Shown: piece after piece, positions 12,192-22,207 of the stretch
How positions within the stretch are numbered: position 1 is the stretch's first letter
How the letters are laid out: every line of letters starts with the position of its first letter
Origin: Heloderma charlesbogerti
Lineage: Eukaryota; Chordata; Lepidosauria; Squamata; Helodermatidae
Reading direction: 5' to 3'
DNA length: 64,000 nucleotides
Assembly: GCA_026122225.1 (NCBI GenBank)
Contig: JANEZZ010002667.1
Location: 579,237 to 643,236 of the forward strand
Program-made: the position numbers and the translations under genes
The notes under the pieces: model-generated
What the model saw: only the letters and a program-made list of their open reading frames with translations
Told to the model about the DNA's origin: nothing
Database searches by the model: none

Positions 12192-12270
12192 GAGAATTTC
12201 TCCCCGAAACTTGTTTGGGGGGCCGAACACGTTGGCGCTTGGCCCCCCGAAGTTTCGGGGAGAAATTCTC
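12192..12270. repeat. Terminal hairpin of element B
   Basis: GAGAATTTCTCCCCGAAACT (12192-12211) pairs perfectly with 12251-12270, and an inner GGGGGGCC/GGCCCCCC pairing extends the stem. It occupies the same position as the hairpins of A and C but has a different stem sequence. Confidence 0.9.
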
Positions 12271-12523
12271 CACCAACCCTACTTTTCAGTTCAGCAAAGC
12301 TATCAACAGAGAAACTGTTCAGCTCCCCCAGGGAGTTCTAAAATCCAATTGGCCCCAGAAGCCTTCAGAAGAAACCATTCTAATTGGCGGTGCACCCCCT
12401 GCTTGTGGCTTATGATGACAAGTATTTGTATCCTCCGAAGATTGTGATCCAGCCATAAGAATGTTTTCATTTCAACAACTCCAAAAATGGTTTCTTAGCA
12501 CAAGTCTAGCACATGCCACTCTA

Positions 12524-13157
12524 TGACCCGGTGTGCAAACCCAGCACTCTGGGTTGTTTAGGGTTACATTATTATTATTTATTACATTTCTATACCACCC
12601 CATAGCCAAAGCTCTCTGGGCGGTTTACAAAAGTTAAAACATTAAAATACGATATACAAAGTTTAAAAGCCATTTACATAAAAGCACACAGATGATATAT
12701 ACAAACAACATATACCTAAAAACAACTTTGAACAGTCAGTCATAACTAAAGACACATCCAGGATGATAACTGTGAAGCTCTTCTGATCAAAGCTACAACT
12801 TCCTCAATTCACTTCTGTTCACTGAAGTCAGTAGTGCTATGGGACGAGCACAGGAGCATTCCCATCTTCAGTTCTGTTCACTCAAGCTGCTAGTTAAACA
12901 ACCCAGAGTTTTACCCCAACAAAAAACTATGGGTGATTATTGTGTTTAAACTCTGGGTTTAAATCCTAAAAATTCCAAAGTGCCCAGAGTGCCTCACAGC
13001 ATCAACCCAGGAATGGGGCGTTCCTGAGTTGTTTACAAAGCTGGCTGTAAAGTTGAAACGATGAATGTGCAGTAAGCAGCGCGATCGCTAACTTGCTCCT
13101 GCGATAACCTGGCAATTCATGGGTCAAATGAATTGCTGTTATGTGTGAACTGGGTCT
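12524..13157. mobile_element. MITE with GACCCRGT ends, split by a LINE tail
   Basis: The left end TGACCCGGTGTGCAAACCCA and the right end, whose inverse is TAGACCCAGTTCACACATAA, are inverted. AACAACCCAGAGTTT near 12900 and TCTGGGTTGTTTAGGGTT at 12552 are internal inverted segments. An L2-like tail (12568-12760) interrupts it. I could not define a target duplication. Confidence 0.5.
12568..12760 (-). repeat. L2-like LINE 3' tail, antisense
   Basis: ATTATTATTTATTACATTTC followed by TATACCACCCCATAGCCAAA and GCTCTCTGGGCGGTTTACAA is the reverse of the 3' end seen on the L2 copy at 42255-42322. Confidence 0.65.
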
Positions 13158-14599
13158 AGGTGTTCAGCTTGTTATTATTTGGGATACATGCTTGGATGTC
13201 CCTAAGACTATGATGTTCTGGAGAAAGCTTTGAAATGCAAAAAGATGGCTCAGCAAAATGGTGCCATTCTTAACTCTGCAGTTAATGAGTCTATACAGAA
13301 GGATTTAACTTTGCACAGCATGCTGATGAACCTTTGAATTAAGATTCTTGGGTCATTAATAAAGATTCTATAAAGGTGGTTTAATATATGTTACTTAGTT
13401 CAGTGAAAGTTTATCATTTGGTTTCATTTGTTTGTGGTTTCATCTTGGGAGAACTTCATGAACTTGTCCGCAATTTAATTCCAACTTGGTCCATGATTGC
13501 TGTGTTTATATTTTGCAAACTGGGTCCATTTAGTCCTGCTTATGGACTTTAGTCTAAGTTCATGTTACATATGAAAACAGAAAAGTCAAAACATAATGCA
13601 CACATTTAGGACAATTTCCCTACAACTTGTTTTTACAAAACCTCCGTCCATGTTCTCCTGTTTCTCTACAGCTTGTTACATTCACAGAATGCCAGCTAGC
13701 TCATATAATCTTAGATCCCCATTATTCTTCTGTCATTGGCACTTGCATCTATATGCCCTAATCTCTAATCTTGAACTATGCCTCCTGAATCCAACACTGA
13801 TTTTTTCTGCACTGTAGCTTTTAGACCTGATGACCTGATAATGGTGGTTTCAGACCTGAAGAGGAAGTGTAAAATTTAGAGGAGAGGTCCTTGTGATTTG
13901 GAATGACCATAAGGTCATACTGTTGTTGTCATTAATAATTCTATAGCTACTGGCATTGCATTTTTTGACTGATAGATAAAATACAGATTAGCATCAATGG
14001 CATAAAAGGTGCCATTTTCTGATGGAGGAGAGCATTTTTTTGACATCACCTGCATTGTGCTTTTATAACTGGGGACATTTTTCCCCCCTCCAGAAATGGT
14101 TATTGAGTTTGTATGCATTTTTATGTGGGCCTGACTCAACAGTCATGAGGTGCTCCATATGATAAACACAATATGTTGCCAAGGAGCTGTGAGAACCCAT
14201 GGAATTAACTTGTTTTTAAGAACAGTAGTTTAATACTTAAACAATGCCCTGGATTTAACCTTGTGAAAAGCATGAAGTATTTGGTAATTCAGTGTAAAAA
14301 CACATTAATCTGTTACAAATCAGACAGGGTCAAGAAGTAAGTGGAAGGTCTAGGATGAAACATGAAATAATACTGAAGCAGACATTACATATGCCTTCAC
14401 CCTGCTGACCCATTTCATGATATCACTCTGTAATGCTTTAGGCTATGTTATGGAGCATGGTATTTTTCAATTTTATGTGATGGAAAAAAGTTCTCATAAT
14501 TATCCCTCCCAGAGATTATAGCTACTGTGATCTAAAGGGGTTTGTGGGGGTAGAGAATGTAGTACAAATTACTGTGCCTTGAAAAGAGAAAATTCTTTA
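13158..14599. other. No recognised feature
   Basis: AT-rich DNA without an exon that I can support. The small ORFs (for example 13596-13817) lack domain features. Confidence 0.4.
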
Positions 14600-14701
14600 G
14601 GGTGTTATCCTGTGTGTTTAGAGAGAAAAAAGTCCTACAACTCCCAGCATTCCCCAGCCAGCCAGCTGTTTTTTTGTCTAAACATGCATAGGATTGCGCC
14701 T
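14600..14701. mobile_element. Palindromic MITE, GCAATCCTAT family
   Basis: GGGTGTTATCCTGTGTGTTT at the left and TAAACATGCATAGGATTGCG at the right are inverted, with the AAAAAGTCCTACAACTCCCA core shared with the copy at 6477. TTTA flanks both sides, compatible with a TTA duplication. Confidence 0.75.
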
Positions 14702-15230
14702 TTATACTTTTATGTTGCATACGCGTTTACATCTGTTGTTTGCAATTGTTTTGAATTGTTCTAGCTCCTTAAAATAAGAAGTTGGCTAACTCTGATAGAT
14801 GTTGGTGATGTCATGCATATCACGCCTCATTGAGGCACATGATGTGGGTGTGCTCTGTGGTGGCTTTTTTGTTGGAAGCTATTGCTCATATTAATGTTTT
14901 AAAAATATCTTTGATATTTGTGAATGCCCATGTGCTCTTAAATTATACTCCTGTGACATGGAGACTAACAGATGGATGGTGAACTGGATTGTGAGAGCCC
15001 TTATAGTTGCAAAGAAACTTATATTGCCAGCTTGGAAGGATAACCACCCATTGTCTATCATTCAATTGTTTCAGGATCTTTCTGCTTACATTTGAACATA
15101 TATCCTTTAGTTGTCAATTTCGTTTGGATACCTGTTCAGTGTGTGTGTGTTCAGGTTATATTTGCAAATTAAAAAATAAAGGAAAAAAAGTTACTCAAAA
15201 AATGTTAAGGTAACCAAGCCTTATACACAT
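14702..15230. other. No recognised feature
   Basis: No exon, RNA gene or clear transposon boundary is seen. Confidence 0.4.
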
Positions 15231-15421
15231 GCATGTTCATAGAGCACTTTCTTTGCATGCAGAGTTCGACTCCTGGCATCTCCAGTTAAACGAATCAGGT
15301 AGCAGGTAATGGAAAAGATCTTTACATGAAACACTGGAGGGCCTCTACCAGAATAGGAAATAATATGCTGGGTAGGCCAACAGGCTGACTTAATATCAGG
15401 CAGCTTCATGTGTTCGTGCAT
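15231..15421 (+). mobile_element. tRNA-derived SINE, 5'-truncated
   Basis: The copy begins inside the tRNA part with TAGAGCACTTTCTTTGCATG and a B-box-like AGTTCGACTCC. It continues through TGGCATCTCCAGTTAAACGA and a GCAGGTAATGGAAAAGATC block, ending in CAGGCAGCTTCATGTGTTCG. The antisense copy at 49211-49397 has the same order of blocks. It is a SINE, not a functional tRNA. Confidence 0.8.
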
Positions 15422-15423
15422 TT

Positions 15424-15459
<36 letters not shown>

Positions 15460-15880
15460 TTAATTTATAACCCACCAATATACAAAATACTCTAGGCAGC
15501 ATATAAAGTTAAAAACAATTTAACAAAAAACCCAACAATAAAAACACACACCATAAAAACAGCATATAACAGTCAACAAAGAAGAATGGAGTTCTAAAAA
15601 GGGAGGGCCTGCTGGAATAATAGAGTCTTCAATTCCTGCTTAAAAACCTTCAAAGAGGTCAGCAGGCACATTTCAATTGGCAGGTCATTCCACAACTGAG
15701 GGGCAGCAAAGGAAAAGGTCCTCTTGCATGTGGCTGCTAATTTCACATTAGGTAGCTGCAGCAGATAACCTTCAGAGGACCTTAGGTGGCAGACTGGGAC
15801 ATACTATTAATATCATCATCATTTTTATGCTGTCCAATAGCTGAAGCTCCCAGGGTGGTTCACAAAAATTACAAACCACA
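15422..15880 (-). repeat. L2-like LINE 3' end(s), antisense, with (ATC)n
   Basis: An (ATC)n run is followed by ATAACCCACCAATATACAAA and AAACAACATAAAAACA-style UTR, then a GGGAGGGCCTGCTGGAATAA block that is the reverse of the L2 C-terminal coding tail. A second tail (CATCATCATTTTTATGCTGT, CTCCCAGGGTGGTTCACAAA) follows and is cut by BovB copy 1. It resumes at 20805. Confidence 0.65.
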
Positions 15881-18831
15881 TGTTGTTCAGTTGTTAAGTC
15901 GTGTCCGACTCTTTGTGACCCCATGGACCATAGCACGCCTGGCTTTACTGTCCTCCACTCTCTCCTGGAGCGTGCTCAAGTTCATATTCATTGCATCGGT
16001 GATGCTATCTAGCCATCTCATCCTCTGCCGTCCCCTTCTCCTTTTGCCTTCAATCTTTCCCAGCATCAGGGTCTTTTCCAGGGTGTTTTCTCTTCGCATT
16101 AGGTGGCCAAAATATTTGAGCTTCAGTTTCAGTATCTGTCCTTCCAATGAGCAGCCAGGGTTGATTTCCTTTAGGATGGACTGATTTGACCTCCTTGCAG
16201 TCCAGGGGAGTCTTCTCCAGCACCACAGTTCGAAAGCATCAATTCTTCGGCGCTCAGCCTTCCTTATAGTCCAGCTCTCACAGCCATACATTACTACTGG
16301 GAAAACCATAGCTTTGATTAGACGGACCTTTGTCGGCAAGGTGATGTCTCTGCTTCTTACTATGCTGTCTAGGTTTGCCATAGCTTTCCTCCCAAGGAGC
16401 AAGCGTCTTTTAATTTCATGGCTACAGTCACCGTCTGCGGTGATCTTGGAGCCCAAGAAAATAAAATCTGTCACTGCTTCCATTTCTTCCCCTTCTATAT
16501 GCCAGGAAGTGATGGGGCCAGATGCCATGATCTTCGTTTTTTTAATGTTGACTTTCAAACCAGCTTTTGCACTCTCCTCTTTCACCCTCAACAAGAGGCT
16601 CTTTAGATCCTCTTTGCTTTCTGCCATTAGGGTTATATCGTCTGCGTATCTGAGGTTGTTGATAATTCTCCTGGCAATCTTAATTCCGACCTGTGATTCA
16701 TCCAACCCGGTGTTTCTCATGATGTACTCTGCATATAAGTTAAATAAGCAGGGCGACAATATGCAGCCTTGTCGTACTCCTTTCCCAATTTTGAACCAAT
16801 CGGTTGTTCCATGTCTGGTTCTTACTGTTGCTTCTTGATCATCGTACAGGTTTCTCAGGAGACAGGTAAGGTGTTCTGGTACTCCCATCTCTTTAAGAAT
16901 TTGCCAGATTTTGTTGTGATCCACACAATCAAAGGCTTTAGCGTAGTCAATGAAGCAGAAATAGATGTTTTTCTGGAATTCTCTTGCTTTCTCCATGACC
17001 CAGTGAATGTTGGTGATTTGATCTCTAGTTCTTCTGACTCTTTGAAACTGAGCTTGTACTTCCGGTAGTTCTTGGTTCACATACTGCTGAAGACTAGCTT
17101 GTAGGATTTTGAGCATCACCTTGCTGGCATGTGAAATGAGCGCAATTATACGGTAGTTTGAACACTCTTTGGCATTGCCCTTCTTTGGAATTGGAATGTA
17201 AACTGACCTTTTCCAGTCTTGTGGCCACTGTTGAGTGTTCCAAATGTGTTGGCATATTGAGTGCAGCACTTTAACAGCATCATCCTTTAGGATTTTAAAT
17301 AGCTCAGCTGGAATACTGTCATCTCTGCTAGCTTTGTTGTTACTAACGCTTCCTAAGGCCCACTTGACTTCACTCTCTAGGATGTCCAGCTCAAGTTCAG
17401 TGAGTGCACTATCATGGCTATCAGGGACATTCAGATCTTTCCTGTATAGTTCTTCTGTGTATTCTTTCCACCTCTTCTTAATCTCATCTGCTTCTGTTAG
17501 GTCCCTGCCTTCTTTGTCCTTTATCATGCCCGTCTTTGCACAAAACGTTCCCTTGAGATCTCCGATTTTCTTGAAAAGATCTCTAGTCTTTCCCAATTAT
17601 ATTGTTTTCCTCGATTTCTTTGCACTGTTCATTTAAAAAGGCCTTCTTGTCTCTCCTTGCTATTCTCTGGAACTCTGCATTCAGTTGGATATATCTTCCC
17701 CTTTCTCCCTTGCTTTTTGCTTCCCTTCTTTCCTCAGCTACTTGTAAAGCCTCCTCAGACAGCCACTTTGCTTTCTTGCATTTCTTTTTCTTTGGGATGG
17801 ATTGAGTTGCTGCCTCCTGAACAATGTTATGGACCTCCGTCCATAGTTCCTCAGGCACTCTGTCTATCAGGTCTAATCCCTTAAATCTATTTGTCACCTC
17901 CACTGTATATTCATCAGGGATATGATTGAGGTCATACCTGAATGGTTTAGTGGTTTTCCCTACGTTCTTCAATTTCAGCTGAAATTTTGCAACAAGAAGC
18001 AGCTCATGATCTGAGCCACAGTCAGCTCCAGGGCTTGTTCTGACTGACTGTATAGAGCTTCTCCATCTTTGGCTGCAAAGGACATAATCAATCTGATTTC
18101 GATATTGACCATCTGGTGATGTCCATGTGTCGAGTCGCCTCTTGTGCTGTTGGAAAAGAGTGTTTGCTATGATCAGCGTGTTCTCTTGGCAAAACTCTAT
18201 TAGCCTTTGTCCTGCTTCATTTTGTACACCAAGGCCATGCTTGCCTGTTCTCCCGGTGATTTCGTGACTTCCTCCTTTGGCATTCCAATCCCCTATGATG
18301 AAGAGGACATCTTTTTTTGGTGTTAGTTCTAGAAGGTGTTGTAGGTCTTCATAGAACCGATCAACCTCAGCTTCTTCGGCCTCAGTGGTTGGGGTATAGA
18401 CTTGAATTACTGTGATGTTGAATGGTTTGCCATGGATTCGTACTGAAATCATTCTGTCGTTTTTGAGATTGTACCCCAGTACTGCTTTTCCCACCCTTTT
18501 GTTGACTATGAGTGCTACTCCATTTCTTCTAAGGGATTCTTGCCCACAGTAGTAGATATAACGGTCACCTGAATTAAATTCGCCCATGCTTGTCCATTTT
18601 AGTTTGCTGATTCCCAAGATGTCGATGTTCAATCTTGCCATCTCATGTTTGACCACCTCCAGCTTACCTTGATTCATTGACCTTACATTCCAGGTTCCTA
18701 AACAATATTGTTCTTTACAGCATCGGATTTTCTTTTCACCACCAGACACATCCACAGCTGAGTGTCCTTTCGGCTCTGGCCCATCCGCTTCACTCTTTCT
18801 GGCGCTACTTGGAAACACCCTCTGCTCTTCC

Positions 18832-20005
18832 TAGGGGTGTACGAAACCCCGCTTACCTGGCTGTGCCGGGTTCTGCAGGTGGGGGGAGGCGATCCGTTCC
18901 TCCCCCCGGAATCCTCGTTGGGGGAGAAGCGATCTATTCCTCCCCCTTGTAATCCTGCCCGGCTGACTCTGCTCCGCGGCCAGGCTGCAGAGCTGCCAGC
19001 CGGGCCAACCCGCAGCGGGGCCTCCAGCCGCTGCCGGACTGGTGCAGACGCAAATGGCATCCTGTGTAGGGGACGCCATTTGCGTCCCTACGCCAGCCCA
19101 TGATAGGCTATGTAAATACTTACATAGCCTATCACGGCTAAAGCAGGGATGCAAATGGCGTCCCCTACTCCAGTTGCTTTCCTGCTTTAGCCGTGATAGG
19201 CTACGTAAATATTTACATAGCCTATCACGGCAACCCCCCCCAAACAACAGTGAACGCAAATGGTGGCAGCTATGGCGGCCGCCATTTGCATTCCCTTTTT
19301 TTCCCACCGTGATAGGCTATGTAAATATTTATGTAGCCTATGACGGCAAAACAGTTGCGTTCCTGCTTTAGCCGTGATAGGCTATGTAAATATTTACATA
19401 GCCTATCACGGCAACCCCCCCCAAACAACAGTGAACACAAATGGCGGCAGCTATGGCGGCCGCCATTTGCGTTCCCTTTTTTTCCCGCTGTGATAGGCTA
19501 TGTAAATATTTATGTAGCCTATGACGGCAAAACAGAGGGGTGCAAATGGCAGCCACTATGCCATTTGCGCCCCTCTGTTTTGCTGTGATAGGCTATGTAA
19601 ATATTTACATAGCCTATCACGGCGGAAAAAAAAGGGAACGCAAATGGTGGCTGCCGTAGCCGCCGCCATTTGCATTCCCTTAGTTTTGCCGTGATAGGCT
19701 ACGTAAATACTTACGTAGCCTATCACGGCTTCCGCAGGGATGCAAATGGCGTCCCTGCATTAGCCGTGATAGGCTACGTAAGTATTTACATAGCCTATCA
19801 CAGCTATATGGAAGAAGTGAATGGCGACCGCAGACACGGCCGCCATTTGCAATGCAGCGCAGACAGCAGCAGGTAGGTGCTCTGTTCCGGGCCCATTTTG
19901 TGGGGTGGGGGGCAGGGGGCTTTGTTCTGCCACGGATTTCAGGGGGCTGAATGCACTGGCATTCGGCCTCACCGAGATCTGTGGTGGAATTCTCCGCCAT
20001 GCCTA
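18832..20005. mobile_element. TAGGG element C, hAT-like, hairpin-expanded
   Basis: It starts TAGGGGTGTACGAAACCC and ends TCTCCGCCATGCCTA. The perfect 8-bp duplication GCTCTTCC (18824-18831 and 20006-20013) is unambiguous because it sits inside BovB copy 1, whose uninterrupted sequence is known from the other copies (38813 onwards). The 1174-bp element has a GC-rich left arm like A, eight 42-nt palindromes (19097-19804), an AGGTAGGT motif near 19872 and a terminal hairpin (about 19925-19993). No transposase is present. Confidence 0.9.
19097..19804. repeat. Array of eight 42-nt palindromes alternating with CAAATGG palindromes
   Basis: The palindromes start at 19097, 19190, 19306, 19371, 19487, 19582, 19688 and 19763 and each spans 42 nt (half-site GTGATAGGCTAYGTAAATA). 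The 181-bp stretch starting at 19190 is duplicated at 19371 with few differences. The alternate modules carry ATGCAAATGGCG- or GCAAATGGCGGC-type arms and are themselves palindromic. Confidence 0.92.
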
Positions 20006-20086
20006 GCTCTTCCCCAGTAGTATATTGGACACCTTCCGACCTGAGGGTCTTATCTTCCGGCGTCATATCTTTTAGCCTTGTGATAC

Positions 20087-20615
20087 TGTCAAGGGCTCTT
20101 TGGAGGCCTCTCTCAGTCTAATCCAGTAGCCAAGTCCAGACACAGACAAAGGGATTCTTTTCAAAGCTTTATTCCTCTTTTACAACTTAACAACTTTACT
20201 GTTAGCAACTAGATATGAGCAGCAGAGTACCTATGCCCTAAGTTAGAACAGTTGGTCCCCGTTTGAAAGGGAATCACTGGCAGACCCTGAACTTTAGGGC
20301 TAGGGAGAGTCCCTCCCCTTTTCCCTTGGATCCTCTGGGTGCAACTGTTGTTTGCACACCAACCGGGCACTACGCCTCCTTTCCGCACCCTCCATTTGGT
20401 GCCGCTCTCTGCGTCGGCGTCGCGCATCCATCAAGTCTGCTTCCCGCGCTCTGTCACTCCCAGGACTGCTATCTAAGCTAGGAATGCCGGTGGGAGGAAT
20501 CTCTGTCAGCTGTTGGCCCTGGGAAAGATGAGCGCGTTCCTCTCCCAGGATTGACCTCTATTCCTCAGAATCAGAACTACTCTGGGATTCTATGGGCTCA
20601 GTGTCCACCCTGACA
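20087..20615 (-). mobile_element. Solo LTR, copy 2
   Basis: The 529-bp insertion runs from TGTCAAGGGCTC to CACCCTGACA on the plus strand, with perfect 5-bp duplication GATAC (20082-20086 and 20616-20620) inside BovB copy 1. Its minus strand matches copy 1 at 1341-1878 along its whole length, including AATAAAGC near the U3/R end. The shared reading frame has SSSDSEE, a single TAG, then stays open through an arginine-rich DARRRRRERHQMEG stretch to GRDSP and a stop. The stop in copy 1 is at a different place. Confidence 0.88.
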
Positions 20616-20804
20616 GATACGTTCCATGGGGTTTTCTTGGCAAGAATACTGGAGTGGGTTGCCATTTCCTCTCCAGTGGACCACATTTTGTCAGAACTCT
20701 CTGCCATGACCTGTCTGTCTTGGGTGGCCCTGCACAGCATAGCTTATGGCTTCACTGAGTTACGCAAGCCCTTTGCCACAACAAGGCAGTGACCCATGAA
20801 GGGG

Positions 20805-20970
20805 CAAACCACATATACAAGATAATAAAACATAGTATAAATGTTTTAACAGCTAAAAACAATTTCAACAAGTTACTCGACCTGATAAAGACAGCTGACA
20901 TAAATGCCCTATCATATGCCATTCAATGCCTGGAAGTAGAGGACAGTCTTAACCTGGCACCGAAAAGACG
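20805..20970 (-). repeat. Continuation of the L2 tail split by BovB copy 1
   Basis: After the BovB target duplication the AT-rich L2-like 3' UTR continues (AAAACATAGTATAAATGTTT, then CAGTCTTAACCTGGCACCGA). It reads antisense and ends against a partial MITE. Confidence 0.55.
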
Positions 20971-20979
20971 ACAGTGTTG

Positions 20980-21211
20980 GTGCTGGGCAGGCCCCTGGAA
21001 AGCCCCCAGGAATGCCCTGTTTTCGCCGCTACACGCTTCTCTTCCGAGTGCGGAGTGCAGGGCCATTCTGAGCTGCATACGAGGCAGCACGGGGGGTGGG
21101 GGAGGTTGGTACACCAGGAACTGACCTCGGAGCACAGGCTTTGAGGTCGGTTCCCAAAAACTGATGTATCCTATGGCCGTCCAGCCGCTGACTAGCAGCC
21201 ATAGTGGCTCC
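20980..21211. mobile_element. Partial GC-rich MITE (ATCCTATGGC family)
   Basis: The CCCCAGGAATGCCCTGTTTT block, GAGGTCGGTTCCCAAAAACT and the end TATCCTATGGCCGTCCAGCC match the right half of the element at 54248-54594. The left end is missing. Confidence 0.6.
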
Positions 21212-21601
21212 CTTATTTACCTTATAGTTTAAAGCAGCTTTGTTTGGCCTTTTCCTTGCCTAATGCTTTTTGACACAGACATTTCAGTGTGGCATTACAA
21301 TAGAAATGAGTACATATACGCATCTGATAAAGTGAATTCTAGTAGATGCTTATGCCATAACAGGTGCCACAAGACTTTGCTGCCACATGCTCATAGAACT
21401 ATCCCTCTGGAAGCACATTTATGTTAATATTAACATGATCACAGGAGCCTGATTTCTATACATAGTGAAAACTTTGAGTAGGACCAGTGTTTGAAGGAGT
21501 AATAAGCATGGTGGGCAAAGCATGGACAACATGTCAATTTTAAAGACAAAGGAAGGGGATGCACTTTTTATTGGGCCAGTTTGTCTCTTCACATTTTAAA
21601 G

Positions 21602-21739
21602 CAGGGATGGGGAATGTGTGGCCCTTCAGATGTTGTTGGACTGCAACTCCCATCAGCCCTAGCCAGCATAGCCAGTGGCAAGGGATGATGGGAACTGCAG
21701 TCCAAAAATATCTGGAAGGCCACACATCCTCCATCCCTG
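21602..21739. mobile_element. hAT MITE, 138 bp palindrome
   Basis: CAGGGATGGGGAATGTGTGG is inverted at the right end (CATCCTCCATCCCTG), and the middle (TGTTGGACTGCAACTCCCAT, GATGGGAACTGCAGTCCAA) is nearly self-complementary. Flanks TTTTAAAG (21594-21601) and TTTTATAG (21740-21747) form an 8-bp duplication with one mismatch. This fits a hAT non-autonomous element. Confidence 0.85.
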
Positions 21740-22207
21740 TTTTATAGCTCTTTTCTCTTGTAACAATACTTTGCAGCTGGGAAATCCACAACATCTCAAA
21801 GCCAGTTTCTGACATTCTTAAATTTCTCATATGTGAGAGATTAGAGAAACATGAAAAATGAAATTTCTTCAGCCCTACAGAAAAGTCTCTGTGGTAACCA
21901 ATTGTTTTCTGTACACCCTAAAGCATGTTGCCTGAATTCCACAAATTAAAAAAATTGGGCTGCTGTAATGTAGGGTGAGGATTGTGAATGGTGTGAGGCC
22001 AAGAACAGCTTTGAGCAAGGCAGAGTCCTGTGACTCTCCAACCCTCGTTTATTACAGTATGAAATGTATGTAGACATGGTTACTTAATAATAAGAGGGGG
22101 TGGGGGGAAGGGGCAATACCAAACAGGAGAGAAAAAAAGAAGAGGAGGCAAGCCTTAAGATAGTACAATAATACAATTGTTGGCCTCATTTTTCTTCCTT
22201 CTCTCAT

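Larger units (their letters stand above)
11350..12281. mobile_element. TAGGG element B, hAT-like
   Basis: The termini are TAGGGGTGCACGAAACCC on the left and CACCAACCCTA on the right. A perfect 8-bp duplication CTTTTCAG flanks it (11342-11349 and 12282-12289). The 932-bp interior has no transposase. An inverted pair of GC-rich arms (about 11363-11460 and 11640-11730) forms a giant hairpin. A module starting GCTGACTTTGCARATCTAGC plus a 42-nt palindrome occurs twice (11457 and 11954). There is also a perfect 26-bp stem at 11752-11808 and a terminal hairpin at 12192-12270. Palindromes of the 42-nt class lie at 11476-11517, 11915-11956 and 11973-12014. Confidence 0.85.
15881..20804 (-). mobile_element. 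BovB (RTE) LINE copy 1, full length, interrupted twice
   Basis: The 3' end is at the low coordinate (TGTTGTTCAG on the plus strand) and the 5' end (minus strand CCCCTTCATGGGTCACTGCC) at 20804. The flanking duplication is CAAACCACA (15872-15880 and 20805-20813). Removing element C (18832-20005) and the LTR (20087-20615) with their duplications leaves about 3208 bp, a full BovB. The endonuclease part reads open at 18818-17583 (LGTWNVRSMNQGK, IIGDWNAKGG, GSDHELL). A 1-nt change near 17590 shifts the frame, and 17596-15887 carries the RT (KGVRQGCILSPCLFN, RYADDITLM) and C-terminal domain, where a WRRLPW stretch lacks three residues present in other copies. It is not functional. Confidence 0.95.

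Noticed and set aside
19097..19804. CRISPR-like array (regularly repeated palindromic units with spacers)
   Set aside because: Units are full palindromes at uneven spacing (65-116 bp), spacers are related palindromes, the element is a transposon in a vertebrate genome, and no cas genes exist.
15881..20804. Two independent BovB fragments side by side
   Set aside because: The pieces join exactly when element C and the LTR are removed, and one target duplication flanks the whole.
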